64,000 bases of DNA from CAWCWN01 sp963799245 (GCA_963799245.1 CAWCWN010000004.1:496001-560000); one strand, 5' to 3'. Positions 34,626 to 44,035 are shown, counted from the stretch's first letter. The notes: a model not told the origin generated them from the letters alone. A program made the numbers and translations.

Positions 34626-34774
34626 CGCGGGCTTTGGTGCTGCCTGGCATAAGCCTCGAGCAGCTGTAACTCCTTAGTTATACCGAGTAGACCCATCTGC
34701 GCTGGCTCTATCAGGCGCTGGACGTCATCGCAAACCAGCTGGCGCCGGCGGACCCGCGTGATGAGGGATAGTTA

Positions 34775-35284
34775 TCAGCGCGCCTCTAAATTCCCCTCTG
34801 CCTGCTTTTCGTGCTGGGTCACCAGCCTGTCCCGGCGGGAGTGCAGAAAATGCTCAAATACACCTTTATGTTGTGGGTCCAGCAGAAAGGGCAGTTCCCC
34901 GCGAGTGCGCCAGCGGGCCTTGCCCTCGATGCTGCTCTTCAATTCGCCGCCAACCACTCTTGCCTGGAAGATAAGCGTAAGCGTGCTCATCCGTGTGAAG
35001 CGCTCGGATACTGTTGAGCTGAACCCGATAAATTCACTGACCTCCAATTGCAGCCCGGTCTCCTCGCTGCCTTCGCGCGCGGCGGTCTGCTCCGGGTTCT
35101 CGCGCCAGCGCATAAAACCACCGGGGAAAACGTAGCCGCCTTCAGGTCGTTCAATCACAAGGTATTTATCATGCTCTTCAACGATGATGCACACACAGCC
35201 AAAGGGGGGCAAGTTACCGGCCAGCACGACGTTGAGGGTGTTGAAGAAGATGCCAACCACTCTCTTCAGTAAGGTATAGAGCAC
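34775..35284 (-). CDS. Nudix hydrolase
   Basis: 169 aa. The Nudix box GGFMRWRENPEQTAAREGSEETGL fits G-x5-E-x7-REUxEExGU, providing the Mg-binding Glu residues. The preceding VIERPEGGYVFPGG strand is typical. An N-terminal hydrophobic segment (VVGIFFNTLNVVLAGNLPPF) could be a membrane anchor. The substrate is unknown; Nudix enzymes cleave nucleoside diphosphates linked to another group. The start is GTG 35284 without a clear ribosome site. A hairpin at 35367-35420 separates it from the sugar importer. Confidence 0.88.
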   Translation of the reverse strand: MLYTLLKRVVGIFFNTLNVVLAGNLPPFGCVCIIVEEHDKYLVIERPEGGYVFPGGFMRWRENPEQTAAREGSEETGLQLEVSEFIGFSSTVSERFTRMSTLTLIFQARVVGGELKSSIEGKARWRTRGELPFLLDPQHKGVFEHFLHSRRDRLVTQHEKQAEGNLEAR

Positions 35285-35366
35285 AAAAAACTACCTGCCG
35301 ATCTTTAGCGAACTCAATCTTGCTACTATCAACGCCTGCAAAAACCTGGCTCTCTCACGCAAGAGG

Positions 35367-35420
35367 GCCTCTCCTTCCCCTACTATATCACGTTTTGGCA
35401 CTGCCAGGGGAGGGAGAGGC
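35367..35420 (-). terminator. Hairpin downstream of the sugar ABC importer operon
   Basis: 15-bp arms (35367-35381 and 35406-35420) pair with one G-T position. The hairpin lies ~30 bp after the permease stop on the minus strand. Confidence 0.6.
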
Positions 35421-35448
35421 GCAATTACTCCAGATGGACCAGGTTCTC

Positions 35449-36702
35449 CTAGCGCCCGCTGCGAACCTGTAGCCTACGCACAACAGCATCAACTGTCACC
35501 GCGAGCAAAAGGACGACACCTTCAACCATTTGCACTACATACGTCGGCTGATTTAACAGGGCCAGGCCGTTCACCAGGCTACCGATGATAAGCCCTCCCA
35601 GCACAATCGCCCACACAGAACCGCGGCCGCCGAAGAGGCTGACACCGCCGATGACGGCGGCAGCGATTGCATTAAGCAAGAGGGTCGGATCGATCTGGCT
35701 GGCAACGGCCAGTCCGTACGAGGCCGCGACGATGCCACCAACCGCGGCAAGCATCGAACACAGCGTAAAGATTGCGATGCGGATCCCCACAACATTGATG
35801 CCGGCCCGGCGGGCAGCTTCGTTATTTCCGCCCACTGCATAGACGTGGCGGCCGAAGCGGGTCCTCGTCATGATAATCCAGAAGAGCACGATCAGCGCAA
35901 AGAGGATAGCAGTGGCATAAGGAACCCCCTCGTAGCTTTGAAAGAGAGCGACTACCCCCACCACAATCACGAAAGCCACCACTATCTGCAGGATCAGCTG
36001 TGTCAGTGACACTGTTCGCAGGCCGGCTCTCTGCCGCCGCCTGAAGTTCAAGACGAGGCTGATGGCATACAGCAGAACACCCAGGATAGGCAGGCCAATG
36101 CCGTAAATATTCGGCAGAAAGCTGACGGGAGTGCCAGCGATGCTAATGATGAAGGGGTCACGAATGATGAGCGTACTCTGCCCCGCCAACAGGTAGAGCA
36201 AGGCACCTGAATAGAAGATAGATGCGGCTAGGGTCACGATAAACGACGGCACGCGCAGATAGGCTATAAAGAAACCATTGATACAACCGACGACGGCACC
36301 CGTCACTAACGCGATGATGATAGCGATCGGTCCCAGCACGCCAGCACGCTCGGACAATACCGCCATAACGACGGCACAGAACGTACCCACCGCGGCCACC
36401 GAGAGATCGATCTCACCCAGCAGCAGGACGAGGATCTCGCCGAGCCCGATGAGACCGATAGTCGCAATTTGCAGGACCAGGTTGGAGAGATTCTCCGGCT
36501 TGAGGAAGACTCCACCACTCGCAATGCTGAAGAAAGCCATGACCAGGATCAGCGTGAACAGCACAGGAATAAAACCAAGGTCACCGCGCAACAACTCACC
36601 GACTGTTCTTTTTTGCGGCACCGCCGCGGTAGAAGGTACCTCTACAGAGGAAGCGGCAGCAGATGAGCCCTCAGCCTCATCTTTTTTTACAGTCTCACTC
36701 AT
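35449..36702 (-). CDS. Sugar ABC transporter permease (XylH/RbsC type)
   Basis: 417 aa with a Ser/Ala-rich cytoplasmic N-terminus and ~10-11 helices. Typical segments are GEILVLLLGEIDLSVAAVGT, YLRVPSFIVTLAAS, RTRFGRHVYAVGGNNEAARR (cytoplasmic coupling loop) and AAAVIGGVSLFGGRGSVWAI. The family imports pentoses or other monosaccharides with a periplasmic-type binding protein. It is the last gene of a three-gene minus-strand operon (binding protein, ATPase, permease), 11 bp after the ATPase stop. Confidence 0.93.
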   Translation of the reverse strand: MSETVKKDEAEGSSAAASSVEVPSTAAVPQKRTVGELLRGDLGFIPVLFTLILVMAFFSIASGGVFLKPENLSNLVLQIATIGLIGLGEILVLLLGEIDLSVAAVGTFCAVVMAVLSERAGVLGPIAIIIALVTGAVVGCINGFFIAYLRVPSFIVTLAASIFYSGALLYLLAGQSTLIIRDPFIISIAGTPVSFLPNIYGIGLPILGVLLYAISLVLNFRRRQRAGLRTVSLTQLILQIVVAFVIVVGVVALFQSYEGVPYATAILFALIVLFWIIMTRTRFGRHVYAVGGNNEAARRAGINVVGIRIAIFTLCSMLAAVGGIVAASYGLAVASQIDPTLLLNAIAAAVIGGVSLFGGRGSVWAIVLGGLIIGSLVNGLALLNQPTYVVQMVEGVVLLLAVTVDAVVRRLQVRSGR

Positions 36703-36713
36703 CGATTACTCTC

Positions 36714-37550
36714 CTAACTCCCATTTGTTTGCGCCGCTGCACTTGTCAACTGGCCGAATTCCGCGCCAGTAATTGCCGCTACAACCTGCTCGGGCGTGGT
36801 ATTTTTGACATCAAAGTCAGCGACCCTCTTGCCAAGCCGCAGCACAATGACGCGGTCCACGACCTCGAAGACATCGGCCAGGTTATGTGAAATTACGACG
36901 ACGGCCAGGCCCTGCTCGCGCAGGCGGCGAATCAGGTTGAGGACCTGGGCGGTTTGCGCAACTCCCAGCGCGGCCGTCGGCTCGTCAAGCAATACTACCT
37001 TGGCATTGCGCAGGATGGACTTGGCTACGGCTATCGACTGGCGCTGACCTCCCGAAAGCGATGCCACCAGCGAGCGCATCGAGGGAATTTTTACATCGAG
37101 CGTACGCAGCACATCCAGCCCTTTTTTCTCCATCTCAGTTTCTTGAAGTATGTGCAGCGCGGAGATTTCCTCGCGGCCCAGGTTGAGGTTGGCGATGACG
37201 TCCAGGTTATCGCAGAGGGCGAGGTCCTGGTACACCGTCTCGATGCCCAAACGGGTGGCGGCCTGCGGGCCGGTAATACTGACCGGCTGACCCTCGACGA
37301 GGATTTCACCTTCGTCAGCCGGCCCGACGCCGGCAATGACCTTGATCAGCGTCGATTTACCGGCGCCATTGTCGCCAACAAGGCCAACGACCTCAGCCGG
37401 GTAGACCTCAAAATCGACCCGCGAAAGCGCGCGCACCGCGCCAAACGTCTTTGAGATACCGCGCAAACGCAGTCGAGGTTCATCTCTTGTTGGCTGCGCG
37501 GGAGGCGGGGAGGACATCTCACCAAATGAAGGAGTAATATTATCGGCCAT
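36714..37550 (-). CDS. Sugar ABC transporter ATPase (single-domain, XylG/FrcA-like)
   Basis: 278 aa with one nucleotide-binding domain, unlike the two-domain XylG/RbsA. Walker A is GDNGAGKSTLIK, signature LSGGQRQSIAVAK, Walker B VVLLDEPTAALG and switch VVISHNLADVFEV. TVYQDLALCDNLDVIANL is characteristic of sugar importers. Two copies would be needed to form the dimer. It sits between the binding protein gene, from which it is separated by a hairpin, and the permease. Confidence 0.94.
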   Translation of the reverse strand: MADNITPSFGEMSSPPPAQPTRDEPRLRLRGISKTFGAVRALSRVDFEVYPAEVVGLVGDNGAGKSTLIKVIAGVGPADEGEILVEGQPVSITGPQAATRLGIETVYQDLALCDNLDVIANLNLGREEISALHILQETEMEKKGLDVLRTLDVKIPSMRSLVASLSGGQRQSIAVAKSILRNAKVVLLDEPTAALGVAQTAQVLNLIRRLREQGLAVVVISHNLADVFEVVDRVIVLRLGKRVADFDVKNTTPEQVVAAITGAEFGQLTSAAAQTNGS

Positions 37551-37654
37551 AAAGCCCTCCTAAACTTCGTTGTTTTTCTAGCTGTGTGAAAAAAGAGGCG
37601 GCATGTATTGATTATACCACCTCCTTGTCGGAAATCGTAGAAGTGGTGCTCGCT

Positions 37655-37675
37655 GCTGAGCATGTCCTGCTCAGC
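37655..37675 (-). promoter_or_regulatory. Intercistronic hairpin between binding-protein and ATPase genes
   Basis: An 8-bp perfect stem GCTGAGCA/TGCTCAGC with a 5-nt loop lies in the 176-bp gap after the binding-protein stop. Such hairpins commonly protect the upstream message or reduce read-through, giving more binding protein than transporter (inference). Confidence 0.5.
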
Positions 37676-37726
37676 GCAGGCCAGCAGCTACGATCTCCAG
37701 ACTGATAGCGACAGGCTTGCGGCAAA

Positions 37727-38878
37727 TTACGAGCAGAAACCGCCGGTGTTCGTTCCTGCCGGGATACCGGCGCAGATCTGAGCCTTCGTGACAAAGCCAT
37801 CGGCTACCACCGTTGAGTTGATGTTCGTCTTATCGACAGCCACAGGTGTTTCGAGCACCGAAGGGATGGCGGCGCCACCAGAGATCGGCACGGTGACCGT
37901 GGCACCCTTGGTTATTGTGGTTGTATCGACGCCCTTGCTGATGGCGGCAATAAGGTTTGCTGTCGCCTGGGTCTCTTTATTGATGGCCTTGTAGACGGTC
38001 ATGGACTGGTCCCCGGTAAGGATGTTCTGGATACCCGCGACCGTCGCATCCTGACCGGTCACAAGCACCTTACCGTTGAGGTGGTGCGATTTGAGCGCGG
38101 CGATCACCGAGTTGGCCATACCATCGTTGGCAACATAGGCCACCGCCACTTTGTCCTGGTTCGCGGTCAGGGCCGCGTTCATCTCGGTCTGGGCCGTCGG
38201 GTTGTCCCAGTTAGGGGTGTACTGCTCGTAGACCTTCTTAAGGGCATTGCTGGAGACCAGCGGGTCGATCGCCGAGTGCGCACCCTTGCTGAACAGCAGG
38301 GCGTTGTTGTCAGTCTGTGAGCCGTTGATCATCACCAGGTTATTGTTGCCGACCGCCGTGACATAGTTCTTGTAGTGGTCGGCAACGTACGTGCCCTGCA
38401 GCTGACCAACCTTCAGATTGTCGAAAGAGACATAGTAGTTGAGATCATTGCTGTAGATGAGGCGATCATACGAGATAACCGGTACGCCCTTCGCCTTCGC
38501 CGCCGCAACGATGGCAGACGCTTTCTGGCTGTCGGACGGGGCGACGACCAGGATGCAGTCGCCGTTGGTCAGGTCCGCCTGCGCCTGGGTCTGCTGAGTG
38601 TCGGCGCTGCCCTGGGCGTTGTTGTAGTCCACGTGGGCACCGGGGAGGGTGGCGGGTATATCCCTCAGAAGGTAAGGCCGGTCAAATCCATCCCAACGGG
38701 CCGAAGTGGCGGTCTCCGGCAGGAGCACGCCGATCTTCATGCACCCCTTGCCTTTGCTAGCAACAGCGGCCGAGCTGCCGCCGGTATTGGCGCTGCCGCA
38801 GGCGGCCAGCATCAGGCTAAAAAGGAGAATTCCTATTAATACCATAAACGACTTACGCTGTCGATGAAATACTCGCAT
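37727..38878 (-). CDS. Sugar-binding lipoprotein of the ABC importer (XylF-like)
   Basis: 383 aa. The signal peptide ends in LMLAACGS, a lipobox. The type I periplasmic-binding fold starts CMKIGVLLPETATSARWDGF, then NGDCILVVAPSDSQKASAIV, GVPVISYDRLIYSNDLNYYV and VLVTGQDATVAGIQNILTGD, the pattern of xylose/ribose-type binding proteins. ISYDRLI is especially XylF-like. It delivers sugar to the ATPase/permease pair. The C-terminal ICAGIP...GGFCS contains two Cys that may form a disulfide. GAAAGGA lies upstream of the start. Confidence 0.93.
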   Translation of the reverse strand: MRVFHRQRKSFMVLIGILLFSLMLAACGSANTGGSSAAVASKGKGCMKIGVLLPETATSARWDGFDRPYLLRDIPATLPGAHVDYNNAQGSADTQQTQAQADLTNGDCILVVAPSDSQKASAIVAAAKAKGVPVISYDRLIYSNDLNYYVSFDNLKVGQLQGTYVADHYKNYVTAVGNNNLVMINGSQTDNNALLFSKGAHSAIDPLVSSNALKKVYEQYTPNWDNPTAQTEMNAALTANQDKVAVAYVANDGMANSVIAALKSHHLNGKVLVTGQDATVAGIQNILTGDQSMTVYKAINKETQATANLIAAISKGVDTTTITKGATVTVPISGGAAIPSVLETPVAVDKTNINSTVVADGFVTKAQICAGIPAGTNTGGFCS

Positions 38879-39346
38879 CGTAACCGTGTCCTTTCACTCT
38901 GTGCTCGTCAAGAGCAAGTAATGTACAACCTGGCAGCATACGCTTCCATCTTGTATACTACCATCGCCTACGAAAATAGAACTGCAACTCCCTTCTCCTG
39001 CAGTCTCCTCCTTTCATGCCTCCTGACTTCCACTCCGGCCGCCTGAGCGCAGCTAGCCATGCAAGCCGACTTTCACGGCCGTTTTCACCTCAACTGCTTC
39101 AGGCTGGTTAGCCTCCTCCTTCTTGTCTCTCTTTCTCCCTTCCTAAATATACGCTTGCTTTTTTCCTAATCTCTCACTACCATTAGTATTTCTTAATATC
39201 GCACACTTGTAATTGCTCACACATTCACCGCCATTTTTACGAGTCTTTAGCTGACCACCTCATAAACACCCTTATTTTGTCTCTAAATAGGGACAAGAAT
39301 TGGCTTGCAGAGCGCGTTTATACCTTGACAAGCACATCTGTTTATC
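38879..39346. other. Long leader/promoter region of the sugar importer
   Basis: About 470 bp, strongly pyrimidine-rich on the plus strand at 39000-39160, so the minus-strand transcript leader would be purine-rich. No ORF or regulator gene was seen. A short inverted repeat TTGTC(T)C/GGGACAA lies at 39278-39297. Control elements for the importer are expected here. Confidence 0.35.
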
Positions 39347-39489
39347 ATGCCGCCCCTTAAAGCCCTCCGCTTCAGCGGTAGGGATAGAAGGGGCGTTCCT
39401 TGGTACCTTGTGTTCGTCTGTGAGGTAGAGCAAGAGGTGATCTACCATCCGTTGAGAAGCCCCCGGCTTGAGCCATGGGGAGTCTTCAC
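39347..39489 (+). pseudogene. Relic of a tnpB element: internal TnpB piece joined to the element right end
   Basis: The frame has LKALRFSGRDRRGVPWYLVF and VCEVEQEV, matching KLKTCTIRR...WYVSFSCEVE of the intact TnpB. It then jumps to GAAGCCCCCGGCTTGAGCCA and GGGGAGTCTTCAC (39456-39489), the conserved right end. Catalytic parts are missing. It is a third, internally deleted copy of the element family in this window. Confidence 0.65.
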
Positions 39490-39510
39490 ATATGGATCTG
39501 GAAGGCCTGT

Positions 39511-40089
39511 CTATTGCGGAATAGGCAGGGCGTGGTAGCCTTCACGGCCAGCCTGGACCAGGGGTGAGATAAAAAGCTCGATCACAAATGGCTTCTCGTA
39601 CAGGGGACGACACTGGCCGTCCATAAAACGGATCTGCACACGCTCGCTCTGACCTCGCTGGCTCCTTGATCGAGGCTGCATGGGAAGCGTCACCTCCGCC
39701 ATGTAGTCGCTGCCGGGCAGGCAGACCTGCGCACGTTGTACGATTTCGAGATCATCTTGAGCGACGGCAGTGCGCACCTCGATATGGACAAGTTCGCCCC
39801 GCGCCAGCGCACTCAAGCCCGTCAGCGGCATATCCGCAGCTGTACCCGCAGTCGCTCCCGGCTCGTCTCTCCCCATTAACTGGATGCGTACAACGTAACG
39901 CTGGTTTGGATGAATGCACAGAGGCGTCTCGATCAAGGCGGCGGCCGTCATTTTGCGCTCACAGTGAAAGATGGCCTGTGCCTGTGCCGCGAACGCCAGG
40001 CCTGTTGCCTTTACTCGCGCTGCCTGGGTATGTAAAACGGCGCCATAGTGCTTTGTCTTGTATTGAATGTGATGTAGAAGAGTGACCAT
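39511..40089 (-). CDS. Hypothetical protein, probable beta-sandwich
   Basis: 192 aa, not recognised. It begins MVTLLHHIQYKTKHYGAVLH and is rich in alternating hydrophobic strands (RYVVRIQLMGRD, LVHIEVRTAVAQDD, YMAEVTLPMQP, RVQIRFMDGQCRPLY, FVIELFISPLV), suggesting an all-beta domain. There is no signal peptide or membrane helix, so it is likely cytoplasmic. GGAG lies 9 nt before the ATG. Codon use looks like the neighbours, and the frame is long for its position, supporting a real gene. No function is proposed. Confidence 0.65.
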   Translation of the reverse strand: MVTLLHHIQYKTKHYGAVLHTQAARVKATGLAFAAQAQAIFHCERKMTAAALIETPLCIHPNQRYVVRIQLMGRDEPGATAGTAADMPLTGLSALARGELVHIEVRTAVAQDDLEIVQRAQVCLPGSDYMAEVTLPMQPRSRSQRGQSERVQIRFMDGQCRPLYEKPFVIELFISPLVQAGREGYHALPIPQ

Positions 40090-40388
40090 CTCCAGCTGCT
40101 CCTTCGTAGAATTCCTTTGGATGTTCGCAGACTACCCGGGAGGGTTTGTGAGTGAGACTCGCTATACTGCACTTAGCAGTATCGGCTCTCTGCTGGCACG
40201 CAATATCGCCCGAGAGGGGGGGGCATTCTCACTCCTATGAGTGAGGCAGGCCGGGGAGGCGTTCGCCTTACGCTTTTTTCATCTCATGCCCGCAGATAAA
40301 AAACAATCACCTATACACCTATTTATTTGACCATATAATGAAAACATAGTAGATGTTTGCCTGCTTGCGTTGAGAGGTGCAATTACTG

Positions 40389-41618
40389 ATGCTGAAACCG
40401 CTTACTATCGCCGTCGTTGCGGCATGCCCGTTTCCCCTCGGTCGGGGAACGCCGCTGCGTATCCAGCGCCTCGCTGAGGCTCTCGCGGCATTTGGTCACA
40501 CTGTCCATATCTTCACCTACCCTATTGGCGCTGAGATGGCAACGTCAGATCTGCTCGTCCATCGCACCCATAACCCGCTGGGATATCAGAAATATGATGC
40601 GGGCCCCTCCTTGCAGAAACCTCTCCTGGATGCACTGCTGGCAGCCCAGCTGTCGCGCTTCCTCGCACACACGAGGGTAGATATTCTCTATGCCCATCAT
40701 TTTGAGGGAGTGCTTGTTGCGCTGAGCGCCAGGCACGGCCGCGACATTCCGATTGTGTACGACGCCCATACCACGCTGACCGGCGAACTCGGTACATATA
40801 GCACCTTGCTGCAAGCAAAGCCAGTGGCCTTCATCGGACACTGGTTGGATGGCTTCGTTCCGCGCCAGGCGGATTATGTTATCAGCGTCTCCACTGAGAT
40901 TGCTCGCTTTCTACAGCAGCGCAGCATTCCGCGCGAGCGCATCTCCGTCATTACCAATGGCACTGAAATTGAAGCCTTTCTCCAGGGCGATGCCCTGCGC
41001 GCGCGCGCGAAGTATGACCTGCAGCAACAACCCACCATCATCTACACCGGTAACCTGGCAGCCTTCCAGGGCATCGACTACCTGCTTGCAGCGATGCCCC
41101 GGGTACTAGCGAATTTTCCCGGAGCCCGCCTCGTGCTGGCCGGCAGTGGTGACTTTACGCCTTACCGCGCCACTATTGCGCAGCTGGGCATCGAGCAGGC
41201 CACTCACCTCATAGCCAACCCGACCTTTACAGATGTGACCGATTTGCTGGCCCTGGCTGATGTCGCGGTCGTGCCGCGGCCTACCTGTCCTGGTATCCCC
41301 CTCAAATTGCTGAATTATATGGCGGCGGGAAAGGCCATCGTCACCTTTTCAGGCTCGGCAAAGATTCTTGCTCATCTCGAAACAGGCTACATCGTGACAG
41401 AGGATGATGCCTCGGCGCTCGCCGGCGGTATCATTACATGCCTCCAGGATGAAGGCCTACGTCAAAAGCTGGGCGCCAGGGCCCGCCAGACGATTGTGCG
41501 CTCCTACAGCTGGCAACATATGGCCAGACGGATCTCCGAGGTCTTTGAAGGCCTGGCGACGCGTGAAGCGGCCAGCGTCTATGCGCCCTGTCGAGAGCTG
41601 CTGAAAAGAGAGGTATGA
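40389..41618 (+). CDS. GT4-type glycosyltransferase
   Basis: 409 aa from ATG 40389, which has GAGAGG ~11 nt upstream (GTG 40377 is in frame). It has a GT-B fold. The N-terminal domain has ACPFPLGRGTPLRIQRLAEA and HTVHIFTYP. The C-terminal domain begins QQPTIIYTGNLAAFQGIDYL and has PGIPLKLLNYMAAGKAIVTF with the EX7E-like region reduced (first Glu replaced), common in this subgroup. It probably transfers a sugar from a nucleotide donor to a lipid or glycan. It precedes the debranching enzyme, separated by a long hairpin. Confidence 0.9.
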   Translation: MLKPLTIAVVAACPFPLGRGTPLRIQRLAEALAAFGHTVHIFTYPIGAEMATSDLLVHRTHNPLGYQKYDAGPSLQKPLLDALLAAQLSRFLAHTRVDILYAHHFEGVLVALSARHGRDIPIVYDAHTTLTGELGTYSTLLQAKPVAFIGHWLDGFVPRQADYVISVSTEIARFLQQRSIPRERISVITNGTEIEAFLQGDALRARAKYDLQQQPTIIYTGNLAAFQGIDYLLAAMPRVLANFPGARLVLAGSGDFTPYRATIAQLGIEQATHLIANPTFTDVTDLLALADVAVVPRPTCPGIPLKLLNYMAAGKAIVTFSGSAKILAHLETGYIVTEDDASALAGGIITCLQDEGLRQKLGARARQTIVRSYSWQHMARRISEVFEGLATREAASVYAPCRELLKREV

Positions 41619-41739
41619 CTGCAGTCAACGACCAGGCGTGCATTTGGCTTCTCAGGTAGAATACATATGTAACTATTTGAGAGAAAGGTTACGCCACAGC
41701 AAAGGGTCGTCCGCTGGCTACTCGTTGCTGATAACTAGT

Positions 41740-41782
41740 GAGCAGGCCCTCTCTTATCGACGAAGATGGAGAGGGCCTGCTC
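41740..41782 (+). terminator. 14-bp hairpin between GT4 and debranching-enzyme genes
   Basis: GAGCAGGCCCTCTC (41740-41753) and GAGAGGGCCTGCTC (41769-41782) are perfectly complementary with a 15-nt loop. There is no T tract. It ends ~30 bp before the next start, so it could be a terminator or a leader structure. Confidence 0.65.
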
Positions 41783-41813
41783 CTGCCTGAGATACAGAGA
41801 AAAAGGAGGGCGC

Positions 41814-43955
41814 GTGCCGGAAGCAGCGCACGCAGTTATGACGCAACAAAGGACCGTTGTACAGCGTCCCGGCGCCAGCGCCTGGGATCTCTCACTGGGC
41901 CAGGCTATCTGCAGTCGCGTAGGGGCGGGACTCGATCGTGAATGGTATGTGACGAATGGCATAGGAGGGTATGCCAGCGGCTCTCTTAATGGTGCCACCA
42001 CGCGCAGCTATCATGGCCTGCTCGTCGCGGCGCTGCATCCGCCAGCCGAGCGCGATGTCCTGGTCACGAAAATCGATGAGGAGGTCACGCTCTCCAGCGG
42101 GGCCGTCCTGCGACTCGGGGTTAACGAATATCAGGATGGCACTATCGATCCACAGGGATATCACTTCCTCGAGACGTTTACCCTGGAGGGCGATGTCGCT
42201 TGCCTGCGCTATGCGCTCAACGAGGCCCTCTTCCTCGAGAAGCGGATCTGGATGGAATACGGGAAAAATACTACCTACGTTCAGTATACGCTTAACGCTA
42301 GCTTCGCCAACGAGGCGGACAGCACCCCTCTGACGCTCACCCTCTATCCCTTCTGCCTCTACCGCAGCCACCACAGCACGACGCGTGGAGCAGCCAACTG
42401 GCGTTTTCTCGTCGCCGGCCAGGGGAATCGCTGCCAGGTGCGCGCGTATCAGGAGGCTCCACAGTACACGCTTACCGCGGGTCCGTCCGCCCAATTTTCA
42501 GCGACGGGAAACTGGTACTGGCACGTCCTGCACAGGCGTGATACTGAGCGTGGCCTGCTCGATGTAGACGACGTCTATCAGCCAGGAACGTTCCAGCTAC
42601 AGATCGCCCCGGGCGAGCGTGCCACCCTCTTACTGAGCGCTGAAGAGGCGCTGGCGGATGAATTTGGCGGCCCACAACATGAAGAGAGCGTCAACAGAGC
42701 ACTGCAACGCCACCAGCAGCTCGTCCAGCAGCGGCTCGCGACTGCCAGGCCAGCAGCGGACAATCTGCCTCAACAGGATCCCGTTCTTGCTCGCCTGGTA
42801 CTTGCCGCCGACCAGTTTATTGTGGCCCGCGCCGTGCGCGCGCGCGGCGAATCTCCAGAAGCTCCCCTGGAGTTGAAGACCGTAATTGCCGGCTACCCCT
42901 GGTTCACCGACTGGGGGCGTGATAGCATGATCTCACTGCCTGGTCTGCTGCTCAGTACGGCACGCTATAGCGAGGCGCGCAGCCTGCTCAGAGCTTTTGC
43001 TGCCTTTACCCATAACGGGCTCATCCCTAATCGCTTCCCTGACAGCGGAGAGACCCCTGAATATAACTCGATCGATGCGACCCTGTGGATGTTCCATGCC
43101 CTGGATCGCTATCTGGCAAGTGCGGGAGACTGGTCGCTGCTGAATGAGCTCTTCCTGACACTCAGCGACATCATCATGTGCCATGTGCGAGGCACGGCCT
43201 ACGCCATCGCTGTCGACCCGGCCGATGGTCTGCTGCGCGGCGGCACGCCCGGAGTACAGCTGACATGGATGGATGCCAAGGTGGGCGACTGGGTGGTCAC
43301 ACCACGTCATGGTAAGCCAGTGGAGGTGAACGCGCTCTGGTTTTATGCGCTCTGTTGTATGGAGTCCTGGACAAAAAGACTCTCGCTTGACCCGACGCTG
43401 TTCAGCCTGCTGCGTGCGCAGGTGCAGGAGAACTTCGCCAGGCGCTTCTGGTATGAGGAGGGAGGCTATCTCTACGACGTGATCGATGTTGAAGGCAACG
43501 CAGGGCGCAACGATGCAGCACTGCGCCCCAATCAACTGTTTGCGGCAGCGCTGACCCCCTCACTCCTCAGCGAGGAACAGGTGCGCAGCATGCTTGACAG
43601 GGTGACGGGCGCGTTACTCACCCCGCTGGGCCTGCGCTCCCTCAGCCCCGACGACCCCGCGTACTGCAAGCACTTTAACGGGAATCAGCAGCAGCGCGAT
43701 GGCGCATATCATCGCGGAACGGTCTGGCCTTGGTTAATCGGCGCATATGTCGATATATCGCTGCGCATCTACAACGACCGCGCCGCCCTACGCCTGCTGT
43801 TTCAGCCCCTGGTCGAGCATCTATGGGACGCCTGCCTGGGAACAATCAGTGAAGTGGCGGAGCCAGAAGCGCCTTTCACGCCGGCCGGCTGCTTTGCCCA
43901 GGCCTGGAGTGTGGCCGAGGTTTTGCGCTCCTGGCTGGCTCTACAGGAAATATAA
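41814..43955 (+). CDS. Glycogen debranching enzyme / amylo-alpha-1,6-glucosidase (bacterial, archaeal type)
   Basis: 713 aa from GTG 41814, chosen because AAGGAGG lies 4 nt upstream; ATG 41838 has no site. The N-terminal GDE domain has REWYVTNGIGGYASGSL and TRSYHGLLVAAL. The C-terminal (alpha/alpha)6 domain has the family signature GYPWFTDWGRDSMISLPGLL, PEYNSIDATLWMFHALDRYL and TWMDAKVGDWVVTPR plus YHRGTVWPWLIGAY. It hydrolyses alpha-1,6 branch points of glycogen or limit dextrins. It may work with the GT4 next door and GH65 at 3.3 kb in glucan turnover (inference). Confidence 0.93.
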   Translation: MPEAAHAVMTQQRTVVQRPGASAWDLSLGQAICSRVGAGLDREWYVTNGIGGYASGSLNGATTRSYHGLLVAALHPPAERDVLVTKIDEEVTLSSGAVLRLGVNEYQDGTIDPQGYHFLETFTLEGDVACLRYALNEALFLEKRIWMEYGKNTTYVQYTLNASFANEADSTPLTLTLYPFCLYRSHHSTTRGAANWRFLVAGQGNRCQVRAYQEAPQYTLTAGPSAQFSATGNWYWHVLHRRDTERGLLDVDDVYQPGTFQLQIAPGERATLLLSAEEALADEFGGPQHEESVNRALQRHQQLVQQRLATARPAADNLPQQDPVLARLVLAADQFIVARAVRARGESPEAPLELKTVIAGYPWFTDWGRDSMISLPGLLLSTARYSEARSLLRAFAAFTHNGLIPNRFPDSGETPEYNSIDATLWMFHALDRYLASAGDWSLLNELFLTLSDIIMCHVRGTAYAIAVDPADGLLRGGTPGVQLTWMDAKVGDWVVTPRHGKPVEVNALWFYALCCMESWTKRLSLDPTLFSLLRAQVQENFARRFWYEEGGYLYDVIDVEGNAGRNDAALRPNQLFAAALTPSLLSEEQVRSMLDRVTGALLTPLGLRSLSPDDPAYCKHFNGNQQQRDGAYHRGTVWPWLIGAYVDISLRIYNDRAALRLLFQPLVEHLWDACLGTISEVAEPEAPFTPAGCFAQAWSVAEVLRSWLALQEI

Positions 43956-44035
43956 AGCCAATACGTGCGCCATTCATTCTAGCAGGGGGCCTCAAAGCAA
44001 TGCAAGCTGGGCACATGAGCAGCGCGGAAGCGTTT

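Noticed and set aside
34691..34771. Short plus-strand tail reading THLRWLYQALDVIANQLAP
   Set aside because: Only ~26 codons between stops; could be a gene scrap but no family could be named.
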